Assembly: GCA_964345075.1 (NCBI GenBank)
Contig: CAYFPS010000012.1
Location: 41,687 to 105,686, forward strand
DNA: 64,000 nt
DNA from: CAYFPS01 sp964345075
GTDB taxonomy: Bacteria > CAIWAD01
Reading direction: 5' to 3'
The position numbers and the translations under genes are program-made. The first letter of the stretch is position 1. The number at the start of each line of letters is the position of its first letter. The notes below the pieces were generated by a model. The model ran no database searches. It was not told the DNA's origin and saw only the letters and a program-made list of their open reading frames with translations. Shown here piece after piece: positions 17,742 through 27,360 of the stretch.

Positions 17742-20624
17742 TTATCTGGCATCTGGATCGAAGTCATCCTCGATCCATGCCGGCGAATTGTGGTGGCTGG
17801 ATGGCGCAGTCACAGGCTGGGCGTCCAGGCAGACAGCCGTTACACGGAAGCTCCATGTCGCCTTGGGCAAGGTCATGGGCGTAGACAGCAGATACTCTGC
17901 ATTCGTCGTCGTGCCAATCACGCTCCAGCCGCCGTTCTCATCCTGCGCGTATACGCTGTAGTGATCCGCGTTAAGGAAGGGCGTCCAGCTCAGACGCAGC
18001 TGCGGACTGTCCCCGGACTGCAGCAGCTCAATTCGCAGATCAAGCGGCTCCCAGGGAATGCAGCAAAGCGGATCGAAGACAGGATAGGTCAGACACACCG
18101 GGTCATAGAGTGTGTTGGTCTGGCAACCACCAAAGAACTGTGGATTCGTCAGGGGCGCGCAGTTGGCCGGATCCCACAGCGGATCGGTGGTGCAAGCCGG
18201 GTACCACAACGGATTCGTGCTGCAGCCAGCATGCCAGAAGGGATCGGTCAGGCAGAAGCCGAAGAAGGGATTGGTCTGACAGTGCGGCTGGAATATCGGA
18301 TTGGTCGCGCAATTCGGATCAAAGGCCGGATTCGTCTGGCAATGGGGATCCCAGTGCGGGTTGGTGGCACAGGCAGGATCCCACATCAGGTTCGTGACAC
18401 AAGCGGGATCAAAGGCCGGGTCCGTCACACATAGACCAAAGGCCGGATTGGTAACACAGCCCGGATCCAGTACGGGATCGGTCAGGCAGACCGGATCAAA
18501 CATGGAGTTGGTCGCGCAGCCGGGCTCAAAGGTCGGGTTGGTCGCACAGAAGGGACTGGAAACCGGATTCGTCAGACAAATCGGGTCAAAGAAGAGATTC
18601 GTCAGACAATATGGGTTGAACTGCGGGTTCGTATCACAGCCCGGTTCATACTGCGGGTGAGTCGTGCAGAAGCCGTAATCCGGATTCGTCTCACAAAGCG
18701 GCATGTAGAAGGGGCTTGTCTCACAGCCCGGTGTTACTGTCGGATTGGTGAAGCAGCCCGGATCAACCAGAGGATTGGTCAGGCAACCAGGATCGAACCA
18801 GGTATTGGTGGCGCAGTCCGGATTCCACAGCGGACTGGTCTGACAATCAAACTGGAACTCAGGATTGGTCTGGCAGTGCGTGTCGAATTCCGGATTTGTT
18901 TCGCAGGCAGGATCCCAGACCGGCATGGTCACGCATTGGCTGAAGTAGATCGGATTGGTCTCGCAACCTGGATCAAACTGCGGATTAGTCAGACAGAAGT
19001 CAAAGGCCGTGTTTGTAACACACCATGGCTGGTAGAGCGGATTTGTCTCGCAGCCGGCTTCCCATTGCGGATTTGTCATGCAGGTCGGGTCAAACCAGGG
19101 ATTGGTTGAACAATCCGGGTCGAAGAAGAGATTGGTCAGGCACTGCGCATCGTAATCTGGATTCGTCTCACACATCACGCCCCAGTTGGGATTGGTCTGG
19201 CAGGCCGGATCAAAATCAGGATGCGTAAAGCAAAGGGGTGACCACAGTGGATTCGTCTGACAATCCGGCTGATGAGCAGGATTGGTCTGGCAGCCCGGGT
19301 CATAAGCTGGATTTGTCCCACAGGATGGATCGTAAAAGACATTCGTCAGGCAGAAGGGGTCATAGGCCGGTGCGGTAGCGCAGCCCGGTTCCACGACTGG
19401 ATCTGTCGTGCAGAAGCCATAGACGGGATCCGTATCGCACGCCGGTGTGTACCACGGATTCGTATCACAATTCAAATCGATATCCGGATTGGTCAGACAG
19501 AGTGGATCGTAATTGGGATTTGTCGAGCAATTTGGATCATAATAGAGATTCGTGAAACAGAAGCTGCTGAACACCGGGTTGGTCGGGCAGGCCGGGTGAT
19601 AGGCCGGATTGGTCTCACACCAGGGCTCGATTTCCGGATTGGTGACGCAGGCCGCATCCCAGGCAGGCACCGTCACACAGCCCGGATCATAGGCAGGATC
19701 CGTCCCCTGACAGATCATGTAAACCGGATTCGTGTGACACTCGGGGTCATACTCCGGAATCGTCACGCAGTTTGGATCGTACTGGGGAGTAGTCTCCGGA
19801 CAGTCAGGATCCCAGGAAGGACTTGTCACACAGGCTGGATCGTATCCTGGAATGGTGGCGCATTCTGGATCGTATCCGGGCGTGGTTACCTGGCAGGCAG
19901 GATCATAATCCGGGACCGTAACACATTCAGGATCGTACTGCGGGCTTGTCGCCGGGCAGGCAGGATCATAGCCCGGAAGTGTGATACACTCCGGATCCCA
20001 CTCAGGCAGCGTCATCCTGCACTCCGGATCCCAAACCGGATCCGTGGGCTGTGTGCAGTTGGGATCCCATGACGGGTCGGTCTGGCACTCCACCATGAAG
20101 CCCGGGTCTGTCGGCGCCGCACAGGAAGGATGAAACATGGGATCCGTTTCCATCTGACAGGAAGGCAGAATGAAAGGATTCGTCATGTTGACTTCGCAGT
20201 AGGGGTTCAGTCCCGGATCCGTCCAGTTCGGACTGCAATCCGGATACATGACAGGATCCGTCGGCTCAGCACAGGCGGGATTGTAGATCGGATCCGTTGC
20301 TGCGCAGGGCGGATCAAACTGTGGATCCGTGTGGCCGCATTCCGGGAAGTACTCAGGCTGTGTCATCCCGCAGACCGGGTAGAAGGCTGGATCCGTCGAC
20401 GAGCTGCTGCTGCCAGGTGAGAGCACCGGCTCGCTAATCCCGGCCGGCGCAGCTGCAGTCTGGCCTTCAACATTGATCAGCTGCGCATTGAAGCGCTCGC
20501 CCGTTCCCTGCACATGATAGTCGTAGAGCGGGCTGACTGCATCACCCAGAATCGGTTCGGCCATGAGAATGGTGGAAAACAGAATGAGCGGCCAGCAAGG
20601 GCCACCGCGGGAACAGGGTTTCAT
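17742..20624 (-). CDS. Secreted Cys-rich protein built of ~76 TNPxFDPxC decapeptide repeats
   Basis: I chose the ATG at 20624 because AGGAGG lies just upstream; a promoter-like pair sits at 20702-20729. The 960-residue product has a signal-like N-terminus (WPLILFSTILMAEPILGDA) and a short Ser-rich linker. From about residue 75 to 860 it is an unbroken array of roughly 76 units with consensus T-N-P-x-[FYW]-[DE]-P-x-C, period usually 10. One Cys ends each unit. The first ~20 units are more variable (TxPxYDPxC, some 11-13 residues); six units are 9-mers ending GFC-like. There is no CxxCH, so this is not a multihaem cytochrome. The C-terminal ~90 residues are FN3-like (LRLSWTPFLNADHYSVYAQ), as in neighbouring secreted proteins. 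No sorting motif. I recognise no family; a disulfide- or metal-stabilised solenoid outside the cytoplasm is inferred. Confidence 0.85.
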   Translation of the reverse strand: MKPCSRGGPCWPLILFSTILMAEPILGDAVSPLYDYHVQGTGERFNAQLINVEGQTAAAPAGISEPVLSPGSSSSSTDPAFYPVCGMTQPEYFPECGHTDPQFDPPCAATDPIYNPACAEPTDPVMYPDCSPNWTDPGLNPYCEVNMTNPFILPSCQMETDPMFHPSCAAPTDPGFMVECQTDPSWDPNCTQPTDPVWDPECRMTLPEWDPECITLPGYDPACPATSPQYDPECVTVPDYDPACQVTTPGYDPECATIPGYDPACVTSPSWDPDCPETTPQYDPNCVTIPEYDPECHTNPVYMICQGTDPAYDPGCVTVPAWDAACVTNPEIEPWCETNPAYHPACPTNPVFSSFCFTNLYYDPNCSTNPNYDPLCLTNPDIDLNCDTNPWYTPACDTDPVYGFCTTDPVVEPGCATAPAYDPFCLTNVFYDPSCGTNPAYDPGCQTNPAHQPDCQTNPLWSPLCFTHPDFDPACQTNPNWGVMCETNPDYDAQCLTNLFFDPDCSTNPWFDPTCMTNPQWEAGCETNPLYQPWCVTNTAFDFCLTNPQFDPGCETNPIYFSQCVTMPVWDPACETNPEFDTHCQTNPEFQFDCQTSPLWNPDCATNTWFDPGCLTNPLVDPGCFTNPTVTPGCETSPFYMPLCETNPDYGFCTTHPQYEPGCDTNPQFNPYCLTNLFFDPICLTNPVSSPFCATNPTFEPGCATNSMFDPVCLTDPVLDPGCVTNPAFGLCVTDPAFDPACVTNLMWDPACATNPHWDPHCQTNPAFDPNCATNPIFQPHCQTNPFFGFCLTDPFWHAGCSTNPLWYPACTTDPLWDPANCAPLTNPQFFGGCQTNTLYDPVCLTYPVFDPLCCIPWEPLDLRIELLQSGDSPQLRLSWTPFLNADHYSVYAQDENGGWSVIGTTTNAEYLLSTPMTLPKATWSFRVTAVCLDAQPVTAPSSHHNSPAWIEDDFDPDAR

Positions 20625-20701
20625 GATGCCTCCTTGGGCCGGGCAGGACGACCGGCACAACTGTGTGTGTTCAGGGGAGCATTTTTGGGAGGACTGTCAA
20701 C

Positions 20702-20729
20702 ATTCTAACAGTTGATTTCTGCTTGTCAA
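20702..20729 (-). promoter_or_regulatory. Probable sigma-70-type promoter of the Cys-repeat gene
   Basis: On the minus strand, TTGACA (20729-20724) is followed after 16 bases by TAGAAT (20707-20702), a 6/6 and a 5/6 match. Transcription would begin near 20695, leaving a leader of about 70 bases to the ATG at 20624. Confidence 0.55.
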
Positions 20730-20906
20730 GAACTTTCGAAGTCGGAAAAAACTGTCACGGGACACTCAGCCGCCAGCAGCTTCAGCAGGATGAATTCCAT
20801 GGCCAGGAATCAGAAAATGGGATTGCCCTTGAATCATCTCTTTCTGCATGATACACTGACACAGTCACTTCACAACAGCTCCTTCCATAGCAACGAGAGG
20901 CATGGC

Positions 20907-23393
20907 ATGTTCTGGAAACAGACCGCTGAACGGCTCGCGCGTCTCTCAGTCCTGTCCGGACTGGCAATTGCTGCTGGCGCACTGCCGGCGCTATCCGTTC
21001 AGGCCCGGCCTCTTGCCGTTCATCTGCTCTTGCTCTTCGCCTGGCTACTGGCAGCCCTCGAGCGCGGTCCCAGAAGGCGTGATCTGCTGGCACTCATCGC
21101 CCCGTTGCTACTCGCCATTCCCGCTGGTCCCGGTCTGCTGCTGCTTGTTCCTGTCCATGCCGGCCTGCAGCGACTTGCCCATGGAAAGCAGGCGCCGCTA
21201 AGGATCAATCTTGCCCTGACCAGTCTGCCGCTGATTGGACTGACAATCTTTGCCCCCCTGCGCAGCGTGCTTGAGCCGCTTGCAGGAATGCAGAGCTGGT
21301 TCCTTTCACTTGTATCACCCACAGAAGTCCACGCAGGGCCCCTTGCTGCTGGTCTGCCTCTTCTGCTGATCATGCTTGCTGTCCTTTTCGAATCGCTGGT
21401 TGAAGGGCGAAAGCTTGGAGCGGGCCTGCTCTTTCTTGCCGGATGGCTTCTGCTTCTTCTGCTTCATGCGGCTGGTGTTCAGCAAAGTTCTTCAGTCGGC
21501 TTCCTTCCCGCAAGCTGGCAGCTGCTTGGCCTGCTAAGTCTTCTACCGGCCGCCATGTGTCACAAGCAGATATCTGAGGCAGGATCGCCGCACAGCCGAA
21601 ATCTCCTGATCGCCTTGCTACCCGGGCTGCTGCTCAGTCTGGGAATCTGGATGAGTCTTGCGCCAGGCCGTGATACACTCGCCGGCATGACAGTACTGGT
21701 GCGCGAATCCGGTGAATGGTCAGCCGGTCTGGGGCGGCATGCCATGGGCAATGGCCCGCGCATGGGTGGATTTCTCCGCGTGCTTGAAGCCTGGGGAGCG
21801 GAGCTGCGCATTGTCAGTGACCCCGAGCTGCTTGCCTCACAGGATCCGGACATGATCGTGGTGATACATCCGCAGGGGGAGGTGGAGGCCGGGCTGCGCA
21901 ATCACCTGAATAATTACATGAAGCGTGGCGGCACGCTTCTGGTTGTGGGTGAACACACCAACGTGCACGAGATCATGACAGGCGTCAACAGCCTGTTGGC
22001 TGGCCGCGGAATACGACTGCGTGACGACAGTGCGATTCCGGCGCTTAAGGGCTGGAACTGGAAGCACCTGCAGGAAGCGCACACGGCCGGCGCTACCATA
22101 ACCCTGGGTGACTCTGATGATCTCGGTATCAGTATTGGCGGAAGTCTGGAGCTGGACTGGCCGGCCTTTCCACTGGTCAGCGGGCGCTTTGCTTTTGCCG
22201 ATACCGGCAATCCGGATAACCCTTCAGGCAAGATGGGCAACAGCAGGCCCGACCCGGGCGAAAGGCTGTCTGACATTCCGCTGGTTGCCGTTGAGCGCGT
22301 GGGCCAGGGCACGCTGTGCGTTTTTGGTGATACAAGCGGACTGATGAGTCTGAGTGCAATGAAGGCCTGGCCCTTCTACCTGAACCTGACACGGAGTCTT
22401 TGCGGTCGCGCCGCATGGATGGATTCGGCCTGGCTGCTGCTCATGCTGCTGGTGTCGACTGCCGTATCTGGCCTGATAGCACTTCGCCACCCGTCGCGCG
22501 TCACGATTCTACTGCTGCTTGCCGGATTCCTGCCGGCGACCATCATCGCGCGACAGACGCAGCTTCGTCCACTACCCGACATGGTCAGCAACCCTGGAAT
22601 CGTCTGGCTGGATGGACATCACATGCCCAACTGGATGATGAGCTCCAGCATGGACTGGAGTGTAATGTCGCTGGCGGAAGTCCTGATGAATGCGGATCTC
22701 CTGCCCCTCTTTACCTGTGATACGCGAGCATTCGATCTGGAAAAGAGCGAGCTGCTCATTATCAATGCGCCAGCCCGCGCTTTCACCCATGACGAGCTGA
22801 AGGAGCTGCGAATCTTTGTGGAAGCGGGTGGACGACTTTTGATCAGCGCAGATGGCAGACGGGCCGGGCCGGTCAACAAGCTGCTTTCCACCTTTGGCAT
22901 GCGCCTGAGCGACACACCGCTTGGTACAGCCCCGGAGGCCGTCGATGCCGCTGGCACTTCGTTGTCCTTTGAGTTTTATGAGGCCTGGGCTCTGGAAGAC
23001 CTTGATCAGGCGGCGGACACGCTGGCCAGTTGCTGGGGGCTGCCATTCATCCTTGAACGCAAGGTGGGCGAAGGTTCCGTCATTGCCATGGGTGATGAAC
23101 ATATACTGAGCCGCTACATGCTGGAGGGCAGCAGCCGGCAGGGAAAGCCGCTCAACACAGCCAAACGCTTCATGGAAGAAGCACAGAAGCGGCCAAGCCC
23201 CAAGGCGACCAATCCCGCGCTGATGGACTGGGAGCAGCGACACAGAGCCAGCCTGCACATGGTGGGGGCGCCCCCACCGGAAGGTCCCAAACGCGACAGC
23301 CATGCAGCACAGGACATGATCTTAAACCTGCTCAACGTGCGCCCCAGTCATCGACCGGGCGACAGGGGCCAGCCGCTGGAGGCAAAACCATGA
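20907..23393 (+). CDS. Polytopic membrane protein with GldG/DUF4350-like domains (paralogue 1)
   Basis: The ATG at 20907 has GAGAGG upstream and starts directly at the first membrane region; in-frame starts back to 20712 would add an unlikely hydrophilic leader. About 828 residues. The N-terminal ~260 residues hold roughly eight hydrophobic helices. A soluble alpha/beta region follows with a class-I glutaminase-amidotransferase-like/DUF4350 look (NNYMKRGGTLLVVGEHTNVH; later LCVFGDTSGLMSLSAM). Two more helices (AWLLLMLLVSTAVSGLIAL, VTILLLLAGFLPATIIA) precede a second similar soluble domain (LRIFVEAGGRLLISADGRR, GSVIAMGDEHILSRY). Such domains occur in GldG-type ABC-transporter accessory proteins, but no ATPase is adjacent. 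The next gene overlaps by 4 bases (ATGA), so translation is probably coupled. Confidence 0.65.
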   Translation: MFWKQTAERLARLSVLSGLAIAAGALPALSVQARPLAVHLLLLFAWLLAALERGPRRRDLLALIAPLLLAIPAGPGLLLLVPVHAGLQRLAHGKQAPLRINLALTSLPLIGLTIFAPLRSVLEPLAGMQSWFLSLVSPTEVHAGPLAAGLPLLLIMLAVLFESLVEGRKLGAGLLFLAGWLLLLLLHAAGVQQSSSVGFLPASWQLLGLLSLLPAAMCHKQISEAGSPHSRNLLIALLPGLLLSLGIWMSLAPGRDTLAGMTVLVRESGEWSAGLGRHAMGNGPRMGGFLRVLEAWGAELRIVSDPELLASQDPDMIVVIHPQGEVEAGLRNHLNNYMKRGGTLLVVGEHTNVHEIMTGVNSLLAGRGIRLRDDSAIPALKGWNWKHLQEAHTAGATITLGDSDDLGISIGGSLELDWPAFPLVSGRFAFADTGNPDNPSGKMGNSRPDPGERLSDIPLVAVERVGQGTLCVFGDTSGLMSLSAMKAWPFYLNLTRSLCGRAAWMDSAWLLLMLLVSTAVSGLIALRHPSRVTILLLLAGFLPATIIARQTQLRPLPDMVSNPGIVWLDGHHMPNWMMSSSMDWSVMSLAEVLMNADLLPLFTCDTRAFDLEKSELLIINAPARAFTHDELKELRIFVEAGGRLLISADGRRAGPVNKLLSTFGMRLSDTPLGTAPEAVDAAGTSLSFEFYEAWALEDLDQAADTLASCWGLPFILERKVGEGSVIAMGDEHILSRYMLEGSSRQGKPLNTAKRFMEEAQKRPSPKATNPALMDWEQRHRASLHMVGAPPPEGPKRDSHAAQDMILNLLNVRPSHRPGDRGQPLEAKP

Positions 23394-25861
23394 AAGCCCG
23401 CATGTTCCTTGGCTGCTTTCTGGCTCTGGCCACAGCCCTGCTTTTAAAGCCCTTCTACATTCTCCCGGAAAGCCTCTGGCTACCCGCCCTTGCTACCACG
23501 CTGCTGGCAGGCTACCTGCTGGCACCGGAAGGCCAGCGCGATCTGCCCTATTGGCACCGGCTACTGCTGACCGTACTGGCACTTGCCTTGATCCCGCTGC
23601 ACGGCCGTGTCTGGCACCTGCCACTGGGCCTGCTGGCCTTCTCCGGACTGGCTGGCTTGCTTCCGATTCAGCGGAGCAGGTCACTGGCAGCCGGTCTTGG
23701 CCGGGCCGCTCTGGCGCTTTATGCCGGACTTCTGCTGATTGGGCCAGCCAGTGTGATACAAGCCATGTTTGATTGCAATCGACCGGTCGCCCTGCTGGCT
23801 GAGAGTCTGGGCAGGCTGGCTGGCATGGATCTGTCACTGGTGGCTGGCAATCTTGTATGGCAGACTTCCGAAGAGAGCCTTCATTTCTCGATGGCTCCTG
23901 AGTGGACGGGATTCTATCTCTGGCTCGTCCTCCTGCTGTTGCTCTTTGTCGCCTTGTCTCACAATCTGCTGCAAAAGAGTATTGGCTTCTTCTCTGCCCT
24001 GGCCAGGCTTGGTGCCTTCCTGTTTGCCGCCTGGATCTGGCTTGCCCTGCTTGTTCTGCTTAACGCCCTGCAGGCCGACATGCATGAGCTTTTCGAGTGG
24101 CCCATGCTGGCCTGGTTACAAATTCTGGCGGCATTGCCCGTCGCTTTGCTGGCAGGCTGGTTGTCACACAGCCAGGCAGTGTCGGCTGCTGAAGAAGTGA
24201 GCAAAAGCTCAGGCCGACTGATCTGGTCACTCGCCACCTGGTTGCTGATCCTTGCTGCATTACTGGTGCAGGATCCCGGCGTCAAGAAGGCTGGCCGTGT
24301 GATGATCGATGATGGCCACTCAGATTGGGAGTGGGCTGGCGAAGCCATGAATACACGGGAGTTCGGCACCAAGACCACCTACAATTATCATGGTCTGGCG
24401 CGCATGCTTTCGCGTGTATACGATGTAAGCGTGACACAAGCCAGCATCAGTGACTCCCTGCTGGCTGATGTGGATGTACTCATCCTGAAGACGCCCACCC
24501 GTCCATACTCTGAGCAAGAGCAGCAGACAATTCTGCGCTGGGTGAAGGCCGGTGGTGGCCTCTACCTGATCAGCGATCACACCGACATCTTCGGAATGAG
24601 CAGCTACATCAACGAATTCAGCCATCACTTCGGCTTCATCTACAACAAGGACACGGTCTTTGATCTGACCAGTACACGCGATCAATACTGGCCTGGGCCG
24701 GATACCATTGTTCATCCTGCCGCGCAGCATGTGGCCTGGTATCACTACCTGACGGGCTGCTCCATCAAGCCAGGCCCCGGTTGCGAAGTGGTCATGACGG
24801 GGCCCAACACGGGCAGTGATCTCCTGTCCTATGCCACATCAAACTTCTTTGACACCTGGTATCCGCGGACCGAACTACGCTTCGGCAATCTGGTGCAGCT
24901 GGTGGCCAGCCGCTACGGTAAAGGCCGGGTAGTGGGCTTTTCCGACAGCACCACCTACAGCAACTTCGCCATGTTCCTGCCCGGCAGACTCGAACACCTG
25001 GTTTCCATCGTCGAGTGGCTTAACCGTCGCAACAGCCTGCTGCCCTGGCGGCTCCTCTTTTCGCTGCTTGCTCTGGCCTCGGCCTTCAAGGCAATGCGAT
25101 CGGGTGCAGGTGCAAAAGGGCAATTGGTGCCAGCGATGCTGGCCTTATTGATCGTTCTGCCGCTCGCCAGCGCTTTCTCGGCCGCCAGCTACTCCTGGCC
25201 CGAAGAAAGGCAAGCCCTGCCCACTGCAAGTCTGGACACACTCTACAGTCAGCTGACACTCCCGCTGAAAAACAAGCTGGAGGCGGACACGCCGCGAGAC
25301 ATGGAAACCTTTTACATCTGGCAGTATCGCAGTGGGCGCATTCCGGAGCTGGTGTCTGGAGCGCCTTCAGTAAGCAGCAGGATTCACTTCGTGATTAATC
25401 CGCGCAGCATTCCCGATGAGCGTGATACAAATGCCATGGACCAGTTCATGCGTGAGGGCGGAACCCTGGCCGTGATCGGCAGTCCCGGAAACATTGTGAA
25501 TGGCATCAACCAGTGGCTGGATCCATATGGCGCAGGATTCATCAAAGACAGGCGCAGCAATGTGGAAGTGCTGGGCGACGGACACACCGTTCCGGTCTTC
25601 GCCCAAGCTGTTCAAGGCGTCAAGGGCGGTAATACATTCTATAGGCTGGCAGACAGTCTGGCGGTTGCGACAGAGATTCAGGTCGGTAGCGGACGCCTGA
25701 TTGTGAGTGGTTTGGCCGAGTGCTTTGAAACCCGTCGCCTCGGCCGCTACGACAGCATCCCGTCCGGCCTGGCCTACGAGTACCTGCAAATGTATTACAG
25801 GCACTCGGATATGGACACAGGTCAGCCGATAGAAGCCAGCAGCGGCCGCAGCGCCAGATAA
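23390..25861 (+). CDS. Polytopic membrane protein with GldG/DUF4350-like domains (paralogue 2)
   Basis: 823 residues with the same plan as the preceding gene. There is an N-terminal membrane block of about eight helices (for example LPLGLLAFSGLAGLLPI, WLVLLLLLFVALSHNLL), then a soluble domain (LRWVKAGGGLYLISDHTDIF, YGKGRVVGFSDSTTYSNF), two helices (LLFSLLALASAFKAM, MLALLIVLPLASAFSAASY) and a second soluble domain (FMREGGTLAVIGSPGNIV, GSGRLIVSGLAECFETR). The start codon overlaps the upstream stop in ATGA. The two proteins probably form a heteromeric membrane complex. They resemble each other in layout but not closely in sequence, so a duplication would be old. The substrate is unknown. Confidence 0.65.
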   Translation: MKARMFLGCFLALATALLLKPFYILPESLWLPALATTLLAGYLLAPEGQRDLPYWHRLLLTVLALALIPLHGRVWHLPLGLLAFSGLAGLLPIQRSRSLAAGLGRAALALYAGLLLIGPASVIQAMFDCNRPVALLAESLGRLAGMDLSLVAGNLVWQTSEESLHFSMAPEWTGFYLWLVLLLLLFVALSHNLLQKSIGFFSALARLGAFLFAAWIWLALLVLLNALQADMHELFEWPMLAWLQILAALPVALLAGWLSHSQAVSAAEEVSKSSGRLIWSLATWLLILAALLVQDPGVKKAGRVMIDDGHSDWEWAGEAMNTREFGTKTTYNYHGLARMLSRVYDVSVTQASISDSLLADVDVLILKTPTRPYSEQEQQTILRWVKAGGGLYLISDHTDIFGMSSYINEFSHHFGFIYNKDTVFDLTSTRDQYWPGPDTIVHPAAQHVAWYHYLTGCSIKPGPGCEVVMTGPNTGSDLLSYATSNFFDTWYPRTELRFGNLVQLVASRYGKGRVVGFSDSTTYSNFAMFLPGRLEHLVSIVEWLNRRNSLLPWRLLFSLLALASAFKAMRSGAGAKGQLVPAMLALLIVLPLASAFSAASYSWPEERQALPTASLDTLYSQLTLPLKNKLEADTPRDMETFYIWQYRSGRIPELVSGAPSVSSRIHFVINPRSIPDERDTNAMDQFMREGGTLAVIGSPGNIVNGINQWLDPYGAGFIKDRRSNVEVLGDGHTVPVFAQAVQGVKGGNTFYRLADSLAVATEIQVGSGRLIVSGLAECFETRRLGRYDSIPSGLAYEYLQMYYRHSDMDTGQPIEASSGRSAR

Positions 25862-25867
25862 AACCGC

Positions 25868-27235
25868 TCAGTTCCTGCCGCGGCCGGGCCTTCTGCCACG
25901 ACTGGCAGTCACCGAATGACGGGGTGTGCGATTGCGCTTTGCTCTGTCGTAGCTGGGCGCCGGCTCCATGGACTTTCGTGCCACTTCACAGTGGAAGCGA
26001 TGCTCAAGATCCTGCGGCACCTGCCTGCCCAGCAGCTTCTCAATTTCCTTCAGCAGCGATCGCTCTTCGGCCGAACAGAAGGAGATCGCAATGCCTTCTG
26101 CCCCGGCGCGAGCCGTTCGCCCAATGCGATGCACGTAGGTCTCGGCCTCCATGGGCAGATCGTAGTTGATCACGTGACTGACCTGATCCACATCGATGCC
26201 GCGTGCCGCCACATCGGTAGCCACCAGCACACTGTGAACACCACGACGAAAACCATCGAGCGCCTTTGTGCGCGCCGCCTGGCTCTTGTTGCCGTGAATG
26301 GCTGAGGCACGAATTCCGGATCGCTCCAGCCGTGATACAACACGGTTGGCCACATGCTTCATCTGTGTGAAGACAATCGTGCGGCTGAAGGCTGGATCAG
26401 CAAGCAGGGAGGCCAGCAGCTCCGGCTTGTCGCCCTTGCCCACAAAGAGGACACGCTGTTCGATACGGTCCACTGCGGGTTTGTCCGGCTCGATGCTGAT
26501 CCTGACTGGATCTTCAAGCAGGCCATGAGCCAGTTCGAGGATATCCCTGGGCATGGTCGCCGAAAAGAACAAGGTCTGGCGCTTCTGCGGGAGTTCCTTG
26601 ACGACCCGCTTGATGTCGGGCATGAAACCCATGTCCAGCATGCGATCCATTTCGTCCAGAACAAAAAAGCTCACCTGATCGAGGTAGATGTAGCCCTGTC
26701 CCATCAGATCTAGCAACCTGCCCGGCGTGGCAACCAGAATGTCTACACCACGCTCCAGCGCCTTGACCTGGGAGTGCTGATTGACACCGCCAAAGATCAC
26801 GGTGCTGGACAGCCGCAGGTAGCGGCCATAGGTCAGAATACTCTCGCCGATCTGGGCAGCCAGCTCGCGCGTAGGTGCCAGAATCAGTGCACGTGGTGTG
26901 CCGGGTGCCGGTCGCCCCTTGATGTCTGAAAGCAGCTGCAGAAGCGGAAGCGTGAAAGCAGCTGTCTTGCCCGTTCCAGTCTGGGCACTGCCCAGAAGGT
27001 CCCGGCGCGAAAGCAGCGGTTCAATGGCCTGCTCCTGAATCGGCGTAGGATGTTCGTAGCCCGCATCACGCAGCGCGGCACGCAGGCGTGGCTGCAAATG
27101 GGCGAAAGCGCCATTGGCCTCCGGCAGCTCATCCAGGCGCGGATCGCGTCGCTGGGCCGAAGAGCCACCCTTTGTGCCGGCGGCATTGGCCGGCCTGCGG
27201 CGTCGAGGACGCCTTGGTTTACCAGTCTGGTTCAT
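25868..27235 (-). CDS. DEAD-box ATP-dependent RNA helicase (RhlE/DbpA-like)
   Basis: Full motif set: Q motif (GYEHPTPIQ), Walker A AQTGTGKT, PTRELAAQI, TPGRLLDL, motif II as DEMD, SAT, VATDVAARGIDV and HRIGRTARAG. It unwinds short RNA duplexes using ATP, typically in ribosome assembly or RNA decay. Motif II reads DEMD instead of DEAD; the Asp-Glu that bind Mg-ATP are retained. The ATG at 27235 starts a basic N-terminal tail (KPRRPRRRRP), and the C-terminus is again Arg-rich (RGRRPGRGR), as is common for RNA-binding extensions. An extension to a TTG at 27328 is possible but not supported by a ribosome-binding site. It converges with the 23390-25861 gene, six bases apart. Confidence 0.9.
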   Translation of the reverse strand: MNQTGKPRRPRRRRPANAAGTKGGSSAQRRDPRLDELPEANGAFAHLQPRLRAALRDAGYEHPTPIQEQAIEPLLSRRDLLGSAQTGTGKTAAFTLPLLQLLSDIKGRPAPGTPRALILAPTRELAAQIGESILTYGRYLRLSSTVIFGGVNQHSQVKALERGVDILVATPGRLLDLMGQGYIYLDQVSFFVLDEMDRMLDMGFMPDIKRVVKELPQKRQTLFFSATMPRDILELAHGLLEDPVRISIEPDKPAVDRIEQRVLFVGKGDKPELLASLLADPAFSRTIVFTQMKHVANRVVSRLERSGIRASAIHGNKSQAARTKALDGFRRGVHSVLVATDVAARGIDVDQVSHVINYDLPMEAETYVHRIGRTARAGAEGIAISFCSAEERSLLKEIEKLLGRQVPQDLEHRFHCEVARKSMEPAPSYDRAKRNRTPRHSVTASRGRRPGRGRN

Positions 27236-27360
27236 GGGAATCCGTCCGGCGCTTGATGCTTCTTCTCCGCCGGACTCGGAAACAGAAGATGCCGGATTGC
27301 GGCAATTGCTTGTAAAAGCGGCCCTCAAGCTAGGTCTATGCAGGCTTCATTGCAAACGCT

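Noticed and set aside
17790..20072. Plus-strand repetitive frames and CRISPR-like periodicity in the Cys-repeat gene
   Set aside because: The ~30-base period is the codon image of the decapeptide repeat; units vary throughout, without constant repeats and unique spacers.
17742..20624. Multihaem cytochrome interpretation of the Cys-rich protein
   Set aside because: Cys are single and spaced by ten; no CxxCH is present.
26640..26665. DEMD in the RNA helicase as an inactivating change
   Set aside because: The catalytic Asp-Glu and final Asp are kept and all other motifs are intact; variation at the third position is tolerated in the wider superfamily.
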